DNA of 64,000 nt from Paenalcaligenes sp050487225 (GCF_050487225.1 NZ_JBKQGY010000001.1:682001-746000), one strand, 5' to 3'. Numbered from the stretch's first letter, positions 41,694 through 52,800 are shown. The notes: generated from the letters alone by a model not told the origin. Numbers and translations are program-made.

Positions 41694-43053
41694 GATTCAC
41701 TCCTTTCTGGTGTGCAAGAATTGGGGCAGCAGAGTCCTCTTTGCCGGCCGCCAGCGTTTCTTTGGTATTAAGTAAGAGATTCAACAAAATGGCAGTTATC
41801 GCTGCTAAAAAGATGCCGCTTTCTACAAACAGTTTCAGTGGGCCATCTACGCGTTGAAATAGGGCGGGGAATGACATGGGCAATACCCCCACACTGATGG
41901 AAACAGCCACAATCAAGCCGTTTCGTGTGCCTTCGAACTTCACTCTGCTCAACTCTTGAATACCAGCAACCGTTGTCATGCCAAACATCACAATGGCGCA
42001 GCCACCTAACACCGGACGAGGGATGGTCGCAATTAAGGCGCCGAGTTTCGGGAAAAGCCCCATCAAAATCATAATGACACCAGCTGCTGCCACGACAAAA
42101 CGACTACGTACATTAGACATGGCGATTAAGCCAGTATTCTGAGTGAAAGCGTTATAGGGAAAACTGTTAAATACACCGCCAAGCATGGTAGATAAGCCAT
42201 CAGCGCGGAAGGCATCGCCTAGTGTTGTTTGATTGGCTGGTTTGCCGGTTATTTTCCCTATAGCCAGTACATTGCCAGTAGTTTCAGCCATAATGACTAG
42301 CATCGCCATCATCATGACCAACGTGGGAGCTAATGCGAATTGCGGCATACCAAAAGCAAAAGGTGGGCTTAGTTCAAACCATGCCGCCTCACCAACACGC
42401 GTGAAATCGGTGTATCCCATTGCCATGGCGAGCGCAGTACCAAACAACAAGCCAATTAACACAGAGAGGTTGCCTACAAAGCCTGAGAACTTCGCATGGA
42501 TGAACAAAATAATGGCGATGGTGGCCAAGCCCAACAGTAAGTTCTCTGGCGCGCCAAAATCCGCAGCATCAGGGTTGCCTCCTCCTAGCCATATCGCTGC
42601 AGCCGGCATTAGCGAGATACCAATAACACTAATCAGGCTTCCTATGACTACTGGCGGGAAGAACTTCAGTAAACGACTAAATAAGGGGGCAATCACTATA
42701 GTTAATGCGCCAGCTGCAATCACAGCTCCGAACACTGTCGTTAGACCATATTGCTGGCCAATCATGATCATAGGAGCAATAGCAATAAACGAGCAGCCTT
42801 GGATTAATGGCAGACGAGCACCAAAGCGCCAAAACCCTAAGGTTTGAATTAGCGTGGCAACGCCAGAGGTCAGTAAGTTGGCATTGATCAACGTAATCAT
42901 TTGCTCGGTAGTAAGCCCTAAGGCGCTACCCAAAATAAGCGGTACGGCTACGGCGCCGGCGTACATAACAAGCACGTGTTGCAAGCCAAAGCTAGCCAAC
43001 TGCCGTAAGGGTAGAACCTCATCTACTGGATGAACTGAAACGCTGTTTTTCAT
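41686..43053 (-). CDS. NCS2 family purine (xanthine/urate) permease
   Basis: An inner-membrane nucleobase-cation symporter of about 455 residues with some 14 membrane segments. It has the NCS2 motif QHVLVMYAGAVAVPLILG in the first segment, ETTGNVLAIGKITGK at the substrate-site glutamate and QNTGLIAMSNVRSR, as in XanQ/UacT-type purine carriers. The ATG at 43053 has AAGGAG seven bases upstream; a start nine codons earlier lacks one. It overlaps the deaminase gene, and a LysR regulator is divergent. Confidence 0.87.
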   Translation of the reverse strand: MKNSVSVHPVDEVLPLRQLASFGLQHVLVMYAGAVAVPLILGSALGLTTEQMITLINANLLTSGVATLIQTLGFWRFGARLPLIQGCSFIAIAPMIMIGQQYGLTTVFGAVIAAGALTIVIAPLFSRLLKFFPPVVIGSLISVIGISLMPAAAIWLGGGNPDAADFGAPENLLLGLATIAIILFIHAKFSGFVGNLSVLIGLLFGTALAMAMGYTDFTRVGEAAWFELSPPFAFGMPQFALAPTLVMMMAMLVIMAETTGNVLAIGKITGKPANQTTLGDAFRADGLSTMLGGVFNSFPYNAFTQNTGLIAMSNVRSRFVVAAAGVIMILMGLFPKLGALIATIPRPVLGGCAIVMFGMTTVAGIQELSRVKFEGTRNGLIVAVSISVGVLPMSFPALFQRVDGPLKLFVESGIFLAAITAILLNLLLNTKETLAAGKEDSAAPILAHQKGVNHD

Positions 43054-43149
43054 ACTTGTCTCCTTTGTGGTGGATGCCACGTAGTACTCTTTTTGTTAGA
43101 GCTTGCTGCTATCATCAATCAGCTTTGTAATTGAACATAATTAATATTC

Positions 43150-43164
43150 ATCGAAAAATTCGAT
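43150..43164. promoter_or_regulatory. Palindrome between the purine permease and its LysR gene
   Basis: ATCGAA-AAA-TTCGAT is a perfect six-base inverted repeat, 13 bases before the LysR start. It could be an autoregulatory or shared LysR site. Confidence 0.4.
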
Positions 43165-43177
43165 AGATGAGAGAGAC

Positions 43178-44092
43178 ATGCGTTTTTCAATCGAGCAGCT
43201 AGAAATGTTTAGTGCCGTCGCTAGACATGGATCTTTTTCAGCAGCCGCACGCGCTATTAGTAAAAGCCAATCAACAGTTAGCACCGCTGTCGCCAATTTA
43301 GAGGTAGATCTAGGTGTAGAGCTTTTTGATAGACAAGCAAAATTGCCTGTTTTAACCCCAGCTGGGGTGCAGTTGTTGCGTCAAGCAGAACTGGTTTTAG
43401 ATAGATGCAGCAATCTGGAAATGCATGCGCATCAGCTATTGGATATTCCGCAATCTGAGCTTTTGTTAGCGATAGAGATTCCGTACCCAGTACTTGCTCA
43501 ACCTTTACAAGCTCTGTCTACGCAGTTTCCTTATTTAGATGTGACGATTCGCCATCCTATGGACGGCGATGTAGCCGTGCTAGTACAAAAAGGTGAGGTT
43601 GACCTTGGGATCACTTTTTCTCAACCCGCCTATGCGCGTGGTATAGCATTCAGACAAATGGGGAAGTTGATATTGACCCACGTCGTGCATAAAGATCACC
43701 CATTAGCGCACTATGCGTCCATTAGCTTTGCTGAGCTACGAGCCCATCGCCGATTAGCGTTTTCTGCCTACGGGCATAGGTTGCCTTCTACTGAGTATTT
43801 GACCGCAGGGAACAGTTGGCAGGCTGAAAGCTACTCCGCACTACTAGAAATGACTAGAGCGGGCTTAGGCTGGACTACGCTGCCACGACAATCGATTCTG
43901 CGAGAAATTGGGTCTGGAGAATTAGTGGAGTTACCGCTAGAGGCCTACCCACATACAGACTGGGTAGTAGGTGTAGATTTACTCTGGTCACAACAAGCGC
44001 AACTAGGTCAAGCCTCTACGTGGTTAAAGCATTACCTACAGGAATTTAAGGTGTTTGAGCTGGATAGAAATGGAAATAAAACCATTTTGTAG
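43178..44092 (+). CDS. LysR-type transcriptional regulator of purine salvage genes
   Basis: A 304-residue LysR protein with an N-terminal winged helix-turn-helix (AVARHGSFSAAARAISKSQSTVSTAVANLE) and a periplasmic-binding-like effector domain. It is transcribed divergently from the purine permease-deaminase operon, the usual arrangement for a LysR regulator and its target. The effector is likely a purine or purine catabolite; that is inference from position. Confidence 0.87.
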   Translation: MRFSIEQLEMFSAVARHGSFSAAARAISKSQSTVSTAVANLEVDLGVELFDRQAKLPVLTPAGVQLLRQAELVLDRCSNLEMHAHQLLDIPQSELLLAIEIPYPVLAQPLQALSTQFPYLDVTIRHPMDGDVAVLVQKGEVDLGITFSQPAYARGIAFRQMGKLILTHVVHKDHPLAHYASISFAELRAHRRLAFSAYGHRLPSTEYLTAGNSWQAESYSALLEMTRAGLGWTTLPRQSILREIGSGELVELPLEAYPHTDWVVGVDLLWSQQAQLGQASTWLKHYLQEFKVFELDRNGNKTIL

Positions 44093-44161
44093 CGCCTAAG
44101 ACGCTGAACTATTCAACGAGTGTTTGAGCTTGTTTATGGTATTTTGATCTGCCATAACGAA

Positions 44162-44183
44162 ACTTGCCCCAACAGGGGCAAGT
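44162..44183. terminator. Hairpin between convergent lysR and dbpA
   Basis: ACTTGCCCC and GGGGCAAGT pair over nine bases around AACA. There is no T-run on either side, so termination efficiency is doubtful. Confidence 0.5.
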
Positions 44184-44212
44184 AGTCATGTGGCAATAGC
44201 GTGATTAACCGC

Positions 44213-45601
44213 TTACCTATCTTCCAAAAAGCGCATACGGAAGCGGCGCCCTTTGATGTTGCTGTTGGCAATGCGATCAAAGTACTTTCTAGCAATTTTT
44301 CTATCTAGAGCTACGTAGCTGCTGTATTCAGTAATGGCTATTTTGCCTACTTGATCACCACTCAAACCTACGTCGCGGGTGAGCGCACCCAATAAGTCGC
44401 CAGGGCGTAGTTTGTCTTTCTTGCCGCCTTGTATTTGCAAGGTCATCATCGGTGCTAACAAAGGCTCTTGAGACTTAGCCCGCAAGCCTTTGGCCTGACC
44501 CCATCTCACAGGGCTGCCTTGATACTCTTCAATCTGTTTTACCCAGCGCATTTCGCTACCAGATACCAAGCTCAATGCTAGGCCTTTTTGATCGCCTCGG
44601 CCGCTACGGCCCACACGGTGTACGTGTACTTCCGCATCTTTGGTTACGTCTACGTTGATCACTGCCTCAAGGTTCTGAATGTCCAAACCTCGTGATGCCA
44701 CATCCGTAGCCACCAACACGGCACAACTTTTGTTCGCAAACTGAATGAGGATTTCGTCTCTATCACGCTGATCTAAATCACCCGTTAGTGTTTCAGCGCT
44801 AATGCCTTCGGACCGTAGTTCCTCTACCACTTCTTGGCAACGCATTTTGGTATTACAGAACACCAAGGTAGAAGCAGGGCGGAAGTGCTTCAGTAGGGTC
44901 ACAACTGTGCTGAGTCGGTTGTCAAAACTGACTTCGTAGAAAATCTGTTCGATCTGGCTAGCGCTGTGTAGAGCTTCAACTTTGATCTCTACCGGGTTCT
45001 TCAAGAACCTAGCACTGATTTTGCGAATGTTGTCAGGATACGTAGCCGAAAACAGCAGCGTTTGACGGCGAGTAGGGCAGTGTGACGCAATAGCGATCAT
45101 GTCGTCTTTAAAGCCCATGTCTACCATGCGATCAGCCTCATCCAGCACCAGCGTTTTTAAGGCGGTTAGGTCTAAGTTGCCTCTGTCCAAATGGTCTTGA
45201 ATACGGCCTGGTGTACCCACAACGACGTGAGCACCATTACGTAGGGCTTCAGTTTGCGGTCTAGAAGGTACGCCACCACATAACGTCAGCATACGAACGT
45301 TAGGAATTTGGCGGGCTAGCCGACGCAGCTCGGTCGTAACTTGATCAGCCAATTCGCGAGTAGGGCAGACCACAAGAGCTTGAGGCTCTAGTTTGCTAGG
45401 ATCCAGCGTTTGCAGCAGTCCTAAGCCAAATGCAGCCGTTTTCCCGCTACCGGTTTTGGCTTGAGCTATCAGGTCTTTACCGTCCAGAATCAAAGGCAAA
45501 CTTTGCTCCTGAATAGCAGTCATGTTTTCAAAACCCAAACCTTGCAGGGTTTCAAGCAAAACAGGCAACAGGGGGAGCGTATTAAAAGATGTAGTGGACA
45601 T
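44213..45601 (-). CDS. dbpA: ATP-dependent RNA helicase DbpA
   Basis: A 462-residue DEAD-box helicase. Motifs are AKTGSGKT, DEAD in VLDEADRMVDMGF, SAT in LLFSATYP and HRVGRSGRG. The last ~75 residues (TLQIQGGKKDKLRPGDLLGA, then GRRFRMRFLEDR) form the DbpA RNA-binding domain that targets hairpin 92 of 23S rRNA. It acts in large-subunit ribosome assembly. A single gene. Confidence 0.94.
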   Translation of the reverse strand: MSTTSFNTLPLLPVLLETLQGLGFENMTAIQEQSLPLILDGKDLIAQAKTGSGKTAAFGLGLLQTLDPSKLEPQALVVCPTRELADQVTTELRRLARQIPNVRMLTLCGGVPSRPQTEALRNGAHVVVGTPGRIQDHLDRGNLDLTALKTLVLDEADRMVDMGFKDDMIAIASHCPTRRQTLLFSATYPDNIRKISARFLKNPVEIKVEALHSASQIEQIFYEVSFDNRLSTVVTLLKHFRPASTLVFCNTKMRCQEVVEELRSEGISAETLTGDLDQRDRDEILIQFANKSCAVLVATDVASRGLDIQNLEAVINVDVTKDAEVHVHRVGRSGRGDQKGLALSLVSGSEMRWVKQIEEYQGSPVRWGQAKGLRAKSQEPLLAPMMTLQIQGGKKDKLRPGDLLGALTRDVGLSGDQVGKIAITEYSSYVALDRKIARKYFDRIANSNIKGRRFRMRFLEDR

Positions 45602-45686
45602 AAAAGCCAGATAAAAAGAACTGCAAAATAAAAATATACCTACAGTTTACCTTTAGCTGGCCCATCGCTGTGAAATATGAGGATAG

Positions 45687-47036
45687 CTAGCGCACTAATA
45701 GCTTCACTCTGCTGCCACGGTTGGCACTGTGACAGGCGCGCGCGAAAGCCGCATACACCACTGAAGCGATCACAATCGTTACGGGTGCAGAAAAGCTGCT
45801 GTACGCACCGCCTACATGCATAATCGTGATTCCTGTTAAGGCTGCCAACAACCACGCCATTACAGCCCCAACTCGTAGAAAGGTCACGTGCTCAAGTTGC
45901 TGTTGTATGTAGGTTGCCGAGGTCTGTTTATGCGTTAGCGCAATGTGCGTTAAGGCCATAGCTACCCAAGCCACAACGAAAATACCTTGATAGGCTAAGG
46001 CTTGCAGCAAGTAGCTAAAGACGTCGGCCAACATCAAGACATACACAAGGCCAGCTACCACGAGCGCCCACAACAGATAGTGTCCTCTGACGCCGATGAG
46101 CTGGGTCATACAGGCTTGCATATTTGTAGCGGCCAAATAAAAGTTCGCGGTATTGATACGGGTTTGTGTGGCCCAGATAAACAGCAATCCCAACACACCC
46201 ATCATTTTTAACAGCGCCAACAAGACCGAAACTTCGCTTAGCCCGCCATCCAAAGGCACGCTCGCCACTAAGAAAATACCAGCTAGGCCACTGAGGAAAA
46301 ACGCCACAAAATAAAAAGGCATCCCAAAGTTAACGCGTGCATGAAAGCGGCTATCTTCTTTTTTGCCATAACGTGCATAGTCAAAGGTGTACATCATCAG
46401 TACCCAAATGCCCATGTAATACACAAAAGTATGCCACCACCCGTATGGGCTGGGTTCTGCAGGGCCTAAGGCCAGCCACTGATCGTTATAGCCATATAAA
46501 CTGATGGCTAAGACAATGGCAGTCACTAAACCAATAATGTAGACGGGCAACAAGATAGCGTTGAGTCGGTCTAACCAGCGCATTGCATTACCAAACATTA
46601 ATGGCACACTCAGCAGTACAACAACTAATGCCGCTAACGGGTAGCTCACACTCGGGAAGACGGTAGTAATGCCTACTGCGATGACTGAGCCTTCAAAAAT
46701 AGCGTAGTACATAGCCGTAGCAAAGAAGATTAAGGTAGCGATGACAGACCCTGTTCTGCCCAAGAGAATTTGTGAAAATAAAGCTACTGATAGCCCCGTT
46801 TTAATGGCATAGCGTGCAATGACCGCATTAATCAAGCCGTATACCACTACAGACATGGCCATACCGATAAAGGCGTTGATAGCGCCAAAATTTAAAGCCA
46901 GACTTGCCGCGACCACTAAATAAAACATAGCACTACAGACTCCCCACCATGCCATCATCAAGTTGTTTTTTGATAAGCGGGCGCTAGGGGGAACAAGCAT
47001 TTCAGCGATGGTTGTTGATCCAGTTTGTTGCGTCAT
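45687..47036 (-). CDS. NCS1 family nucleobase permease (cytosine permease-like)
   Basis: A 449-residue inner-membrane carrier with about 12 membrane segments, of the cytosine/purine/uracil/thiamine/allantoin (NCS1) family; NNLMMAWWGVCSAMFYLV at the first segment and MMYTFDYARYGKKEDSRFH in the middle fit. The substrate is not evident; cytosine or another nucleobase is most likely given the purine genes nearby. A strong ribosome site (AAGGAGACAATT) precedes the start. It stands alone, with a 321-base upstream region. Confidence 0.8.
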   Translation of the reverse strand: MTQQTGSTTIAEMLVPPSARLSKNNLMMAWWGVCSAMFYLVVAASLALNFGAINAFIGMAMSVVVYGLINAVIARYAIKTGLSVALFSQILLGRTGSVIATLIFFATAMYYAIFEGSVIAVGITTVFPSVSYPLAALVVVLLSVPLMFGNAMRWLDRLNAILLPVYIIGLVTAIVLAISLYGYNDQWLALGPAEPSPYGWWHTFVYYMGIWVLMMYTFDYARYGKKEDSRFHARVNFGMPFYFVAFFLSGLAGIFLVASVPLDGGLSEVSVLLALLKMMGVLGLLFIWATQTRINTANFYLAATNMQACMTQLIGVRGHYLLWALVVAGLVYVLMLADVFSYLLQALAYQGIFVVAWVAMALTHIALTHKQTSATYIQQQLEHVTFLRVGAVMAWLLAALTGITIMHVGGAYSSFSAPVTIVIASVVYAAFARACHSANRGSRVKLLVR

Positions 47037-47357
47037 AATTGTCTCCTTGGTCTTTTTGTAAACACGTTACGCCACTGAATTACGGATGCGTAAAGTAAGC
47101 CTTTTCACGAGATTGTCGACTGAGTGAATCCTCCTGTGTATGCAGTGCCATTTACTGCTAGCACTAGCATTGAGATAAATTTTCCTCATTCTAGTGAGCA
47201 GAAAGAATGGCCTACAAGCGAGCGCTTTTTGCTGAGCGCACAAAAGCTTCCCTGTATGCGCAATACTAGGGAAATCAAGTAGTTAAATACTGGTTTGGGG
47301 CGTAAACCTAGGCGTTATTTCTAGTCGTTTTACGGCCTGAATAGCGGCACGTTATGA
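47037..47357. other. Upstream region of the NCS1 permease
   Basis: About 320 bases without a gene. Small dyads are visible (GCGCT at 47222-47226 with AGCGC at 47235-47239, and a CTAGCACTAGCA repeat near 47157-47168), but no recognised operator, riboswitch or terminator. Confidence 0.4.
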
Positions 47358-48134
47358 TCAACGCCTCTGAAAATAGCGGCTTGGTACTTCGCCTAGCACG
47401 GACTTAAAAGCAGAGGTAAAAGCGCTAGAGCTGCTATAGCCAAGCTCAATGGCAACACTAGTAATGGATTGCCCATTCCCCAACCGAACCACGGCCGCTA
47501 ATAAACACGCTTGTTGTCGCCACTCTATAAAGCTAACGCCTGTATGCATACGGAATAGTCGCGTGAAAGTTCGTCTGCTCATGGCAGCGAGTTTCGCCAT
47601 ATCATCAATACTCATTTCTAATGATGGCGCAGCAAGAAATGCATTACACGCGTAGGCCAACCTAGGCTCAGAAGGCAAGGGAGCGTTAAGCGATAAGGCG
47701 GGCATCACAGCAATTTCATGCAATAACAGCCCCATTAAAAAGCTCTCACGCCCATCCTGCTCATAGCGTAAGGGAACGTCTACGGCTTTTTCTAGTAGCT
47801 GTTGCAACAGTGCAGAAACACCAAACACCTGACAATGGGTGGGTAATCCTACGCGCTGTGCGGCAGTAGGGCTGATATAGCTATTAAGCATCGTGACAGG
47901 CCCACGCATTTGCATCGCATGCCCCATATCAGCAGGTACCCAGATAGCTCGCAAAGGGGGAACTGCCCAGTTCCCCGCTTCTGTTTCTACCGTAATAACA
48001 CCGCACGCCGCATACGCAAATTGGCCACGACCATGCGTATGCCAAGGAAATAGCTCCCCATCCACATAGTCTCGCCGTGTCACCGTGACATCGTGCGGCG
48101 TGTGCTCATAAGGTAGGTCGTGTATGTCTTTCAT
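47358..48134 (-). CDS. AraC-family transcriptional regulator with cupin domain
   Basis: A 258-residue regulator. The N-terminal half is a cupin sensor (FPWHTHGRGQFAYAACG and later VPADMGHAM supply possible metal ligands). The last ~95 residues carry two helix-turn-helix motifs (MSIDDMAKLAAMSRRTFTRLF and TSVAIELGYSSSSAFTSAFK). The architecture resembles NimR-type regulators that control a neighbouring exporter. It is divergent from a DMT transporter gene 104 bases away, its probable target. Confidence 0.88.
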   Translation of the reverse strand: MKDIHDLPYEHTPHDVTVTRRDYVDGELFPWHTHGRGQFAYAACGVITVETEAGNWAVPPLRAIWVPADMGHAMQMRGPVTMLNSYISPTAAQRVGLPTHCQVFGVSALLQQLLEKAVDVPLRYEQDGRESFLMGLLLHEIAVMPALSLNAPLPSEPRLAYACNAFLAAPSLEMSIDDMAKLAAMSRRTFTRLFRMHTGVSFIEWRQQACLLAAVVRLGNGQSITSVAIELGYSSSSAFTSAFKSVLGEVPSRYFQRR

Positions 48135-48238
48135 GGCCCAATTTTATTTCTATTTGACCTTAAATTGAAAGCGGGCCAAAGAACCTACGCGCATAGTGGC
48201 AGGGTCATCAAGGCATTCTGCCGCGATTCAGCACAGAG

Positions 48239-49135
48239 ATGAAGATCATGCTCACAAAACACCTAGTTTTAGCCATTCTTGTAACCGCTGTATGGGGGTT
48301 TAATTTTCCCATTACGAAGCTGGGTTTAGCGCATATAGACCCCATACTACTTACTGCCATACGCTTTACCTTCGCGGCATTACCGTGGGTGTTCTTTATT
48401 AAACGTCCCGCTGTGGCAACTCGCTGGTTAGTGGCCTACGGTTTGATCTTTGGTGTAGCGATGTGGGCACTGATTAATATGGGGATCGCGCTAGGTGTGC
48501 CACCGGGTAACGCTGCATTATTAATTCAATTCAGTGCATTTTTTACAGTAGGGTGGGGCGTTTTACTGTTTCGTGAACGCCTTACGTGGCCACAAGTGAT
48601 AGGGGTAGTGCTTGCAGCAATCGGGCTGCTGGGCATTTTGCTTAGTAGCCCGAGCAAGACAACAACGATAGGTTTAGTTCTGGTATTGATTAGTGCCGTT
48701 GCATGGAGCATAGGCAACATCATCATCAAGCTATCCAAAGTAAAAGAAATTTTCGCTTTCGTTGTATGGTCTAGTCTTTTCCCGCCATTACCCTTATTGC
48801 TGATCACATGGTGGTTACACGGCACAACACCATTTACTACCTTAGCCTTGCACATCGATGCCGTAGCAATTTTTTCCCTTGCCTTTCAAACCTATGCGGC
48901 TACCCATTTCTGCTATTGGGGATGGAATCTGCTGTTGCGTGAATACCCTGCATCCAAAGTAGCCCCTTTATCGCTATTAATCCCGGTCTTTGCCACGATT
49001 AGCTCTGTTTTTATTGTTAATCAAACTCCTAGCCTTACAGATTGGCTATGTCTTGCTATGATTTTGTCAGCATTAGGGGTTGGCATGAAAAAAGGCTCAT
49101 CTGTGATGAAAACCACACATTCTCCAGCCTCATAA
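48239..49135 (+). CDS. EamA/DMT superfamily exporter
   Basis: A 298-residue inner-membrane protein with ten predicted segments in two EamA repeats (about residues 5-135 and 145-285). It starts with the family's WGFNFPITKLGL motif. EamA members export metabolites such as O-acetylserine, cysteine or amino acids. The substrate is unknown. The divergent AraC regulator suggests inducible export. The start lacks a strong ribosome site; M4 is an alternative. Confidence 0.85.
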   Translation: MKIMLTKHLVLAILVTAVWGFNFPITKLGLAHIDPILLTAIRFTFAALPWVFFIKRPAVATRWLVAYGLIFGVAMWALINMGIALGVPPGNAALLIQFSAFFTVGWGVLLFRERLTWPQVIGVVLAAIGLLGILLSSPSKTTTIGLVLVLISAVAWSIGNIIIKLSKVKEIFAFVVWSSLFPPLPLLLITWWLHGTTPFTTLALHIDAVAIFSLAFQTYAATHFCYWGWNLLLREYPASKVAPLSLLIPVFATISSVFIVNQTPSLTDWLCLAMILSALGVGMKKGSSVMKTTHSPAS

Positions 49136-49216
49136 ACCAACACTATTTTTGTAATCGATACACTACGGCGACAAATATTTGCGTAGTTTCGCATCCATCA
49201 CACATTAGAGATTGAT

Positions 49217-49696
49217 ATGAAAGTTGCTTCGTTTCTACTCCTACTGGTTTTACCAGCGAGCGTACTTGCCAATAATGAGTGTACGAGTCCCCGTGCACCA
49301 TTAGCAATCTGTAAAGCAGAAGCGGAAGCAGGGCACGCCATGGCCCAAGTGGCCTTGGGCACAAAATATATGTATGGCGAGGAACTACCGCGAGATGAAG
49401 AGCAAGCCTTTAGTTGGTATTTAAAAGCAGCCGAACAAGGTGTGGCGCCTGGCTCTGTAGCGTATATGTATGCCACAGGCACAGGCGTCGCACAAAACGA
49501 TCAAGAAGCCGCCGTATGGTATGCAAAAGGTGCGGAACAAGGCGATGCCGTATCTCAAGTCAACCTAGGCAGATATTACGAACATGGCACGGGCGTTGAA
49601 GAAAATATGGATAAAGCTAAGGCCTTATATCAAGCATCATGTGATGGCGGTAATTACTCAGGCTGTGACGAGCTCAAACGACTACAAACACCCTAA
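49217..49696 (+). CDS. Secreted Sel1-repeat protein
   Basis: A 159-residue periplasmic protein with a signal peptide (residues 1-19). It has three Sel1-like repeats of about 36 residues (for example AMAQVALGTKYMYGEELPRD, then PGSVAYMYATGTGVAQND and SQVNLGRYYEHGTGVEEN). Four cysteines suggest disulfides. Such proteins scaffold protein contacts in the envelope. It converges on the hybrid kinase gene; no partner is evident. Confidence 0.85.
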   Translation: MKVASFLLLLVLPASVLANNECTSPRAPLAICKAEAEAGHAMAQVALGTKYMYGEELPRDEEQAFSWYLKAAEQGVAPGSVAYMYATGTGVAQNDQEAAVWYAKGAEQGDAVSQVNLGRYYEHGTGVEENMDKAKALYQASCDGGNYSGCDELKRLQTP

Positions 49697-49815
49697 AGAA
49701 AGTGGCTGTCTTTGTCAGCATATCAACAATATATGCACCCAAAAACAGCCATGCACTTGATTCGCTCGTCACCCTCAACACCATACAAGAATTGCCTGGT
49801 AGGCTACATCCAGTG

Positions 49816-52800
49816 TCACGCTGTAGCGTCCATCAGGCTACGCAACGCATCACAAATTTCTAACGCTGCTCGGCACTGTGCTTCGGTTTGTTGAGTCTGG
49901 TTCTTGAAACTTTGCTCTAGCTCTTTAGCTTTATCAGCGACCTCATGTAAACCCATGACCACCAGCGCACCCGACATGCGATGCAAAACAGCCTGACACT
50001 GTGCAGCATCTTGTTCTGCTAGGGCTTGTTCTAACGTATGCAAATCACTATCCATAGTGCTGCGGAAAATCGCTCTATAACGTTGGGGAATAGGCGAGCT
50101 AACCAATGATTCGAACAGGTTTTTCAACGTGGCCAAATCCATGGGTTTTACCAAGCAAGCACTCATACCGCTTTGGGTACAACGCTGTGCCTCGTCGCGC
50201 ATCGCATTAGCAGTAATACCAATAATAGGGGCACTCACGCCCTGTGCTCGCAACTGTTGGGCCAACTTATCACCCGTAATTTTGGGCATATTGACATCCG
50301 TCAGCAGCAAATCGTGGTTATTGCTATCCCACAAACTCAGCGCTTCTTCACCGTCTTGAGCCACGGTAACCAAACAGCCTAAGCTCTCTAGCTGTTCGCG
50401 TAAGGTCGCCTGATTCAGGGGGTTATCTTCTGCTACAAGCACATGCAGACCGGGACGACTTGGTGGCTTGATTGCTGTTTTAGCCGGTGGTGCTGGCACT
50501 ACTGCCTGAGCAGAACTTGTATGCTGTTTCGTCTGCCAGACTTCAAGGGCACGTGCAATGCTTTCTGGGCTAGTGCTATCGGCCTCAAGCAACGTCGAGC
50601 TACCATCTCGTGCAGATACACTGAGATAAGGACCTGGCCAGTGCTGGATCGGACTGCTGCTGGGCATCATGACATCCAGCAAAACTTCCTCTTCGGAATA
50701 ACCAATCATAGGTGAGCTGGGCAACATGGCGTGCGCCTTAGCATTCCAACTGTTGAGCCAAGAACAAAGAGACTCAGACAGTTCAGCGTGGGGTGTTCGC
50801 ACATATAGCTTCATACCCTGTAAATTAGGGGCTGACGCCGTGCTGCCTGTTGCAGGCTCTATGCTCAGATCCAATGCAAAAGAAAAACTGCTACCTAAAC
50901 CAGGCTCGCTGGTAAGTTGAATCTGGCTACCCATCAGTTCTGCGAGTCGAGCACAGATAGACAAGCCTAAACCTGCGCCTCGTATAGTGTGTTCACCCGA
51001 ATGAGCCACGTAAAAGGGCGTAAACAGGTTTTCTTGTCGCTCTTGTTCAATGCCCACGCCACTGTCTGCGACTTGAAACAACAACTGTGTACGTTCCTTA
51101 TCGACATGTTCTTGACGCAGTCGAACAATTACATGGCCCGCTTGCGTAAATTTGACTGCATTACTGATTAAATTGTTTAAAACCTGACGTATATGCAGCG
51201 GATCACCTAAAACACTGCGTGGTACGTCAGGATCTACATGACAAAATAACAGCAGGTTTTTCTGCTGTGCCATCGCCGTGTAGGTAGCAGTGCAATCTTG
51301 TACTAAGACAACAGGGTCTAGCCAGACAGACTGCACATTTGTTTGACCCGCTTCAATGCGACTGATATCCAGAATGTCACTGATAATTTGCAGTAATTGG
51401 TGAGAAGCCCCCTGAATTCGACCCACTTGTTGCTGTTGCTGCACATTTAGCTCAGTCATAGACAGCAACTCTAGTGACCCCAAAACACCATACAACGGTG
51501 TACGGATTTCATGGCTCATCGTTGCCAAAAAGGCTGATTTCGCTGTGCTCGCTTCATCAGCAGCTGTTCGAGCACGCTCTAGTTCGCGCTGGATTTCTTC
51601 TTGTGCGGTGAGATCCATCAACACACACAACAAGACGTCTTGTTCGTGATAGCGGCTAGGTGCACAGGCCAAATGCAGGCTACGACCATCGGCTAAATCC
51701 ACCTTACCCTCTGTACTACTCAGCTCTTGCGATTGTTGCAATGCATTCAACGACAGAGACAGGGGTGAGCCTTCTGGCAGTACATCGCCGGCATCTACTT
51801 CTAGCCATGCTAACGCTTGCGCATTGCCAAAGATCACCTTCCTTTGATCATTACTGATAACGCACAACGCCACTGGGGATGTATCAATAATGCTTTGATT
51901 AAAGTCCTGACTTTCCAGTAACGCGCGCTGTGCTTGGCGAGCCGGTTCTAGCACGCGGCGTCCATACCAACGGACGTAAGCCACACCACCAAACAGGCTG
52001 AGTATGAGGAAAAGCACTCCGCCCAAAGGTAACCACGTGTTATTCAGCAATTGGCTGGGACTGATGAGATAGCGTCCTACCCATGTTCCCGATGGGTCAC
52101 TCATTTGAAAGGCCAGACCATCTAGACTGACGGTAAAACCGTCATGCGTTAAATCGGGAGAGTCATTTTTGCCTATCAATAAACCTTGTTCGGCGTGATG
52201 CAGCCAAAACCTATAACCAACCGGCGCTTCTGATTGATTAAAAAACTCACGCAATCTCCCTTTATCAAACAAGCTCATCGCCTGAAAGAGGGTAGGGTCT
52301 ACACCAGACACCGGAAAACCAGGCAAAGTAATGGGCATAATGCCTAGCATATGCAATGGATGCTTAGGCAAAGAAACCCATTTCACAGGTTGTGCACCAG
52401 GCTTGGGTTTTTGAGCAAGGAGAATATGTTGCCTAGCCTCTTTGTGTGAGGCTATAGGTTGTACCGTATCGGTACGAGAGGACTCTAGCTCAGGAATACT
52501 AAGGCTGTCCTCTATATCAGGATGAAAGAGGAACAGGTAGCCGGAAGGAAAGTAGGATAGGGCCCAAAAAGAGGCAAAGCTATCGGCCAGTTCAGCCCCC
52601 AATGTACCGAAATCATCTTGGGGGACACGGCAGTTAAGCCCGCACAGCATAGAAAAAGATACACTGGCTGTTGGTCGCCAGATGCTGACAGAACGGCCAC
52701 TTTCTACAGGTGGAGGCTCTGGCTCAGAGCCCGCCTCAAGCTTGGCAGCATCGTCCCTTAATTGGGCCAAGAACCGTTCCTGCTCATTAATATAAGCTAG

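Noticed and set aside
42233..42847. 204-codon frame opposite the purine permease
   Set aside because: It mirrors the hydrophobic codons of the permease and shows no motif of its own.
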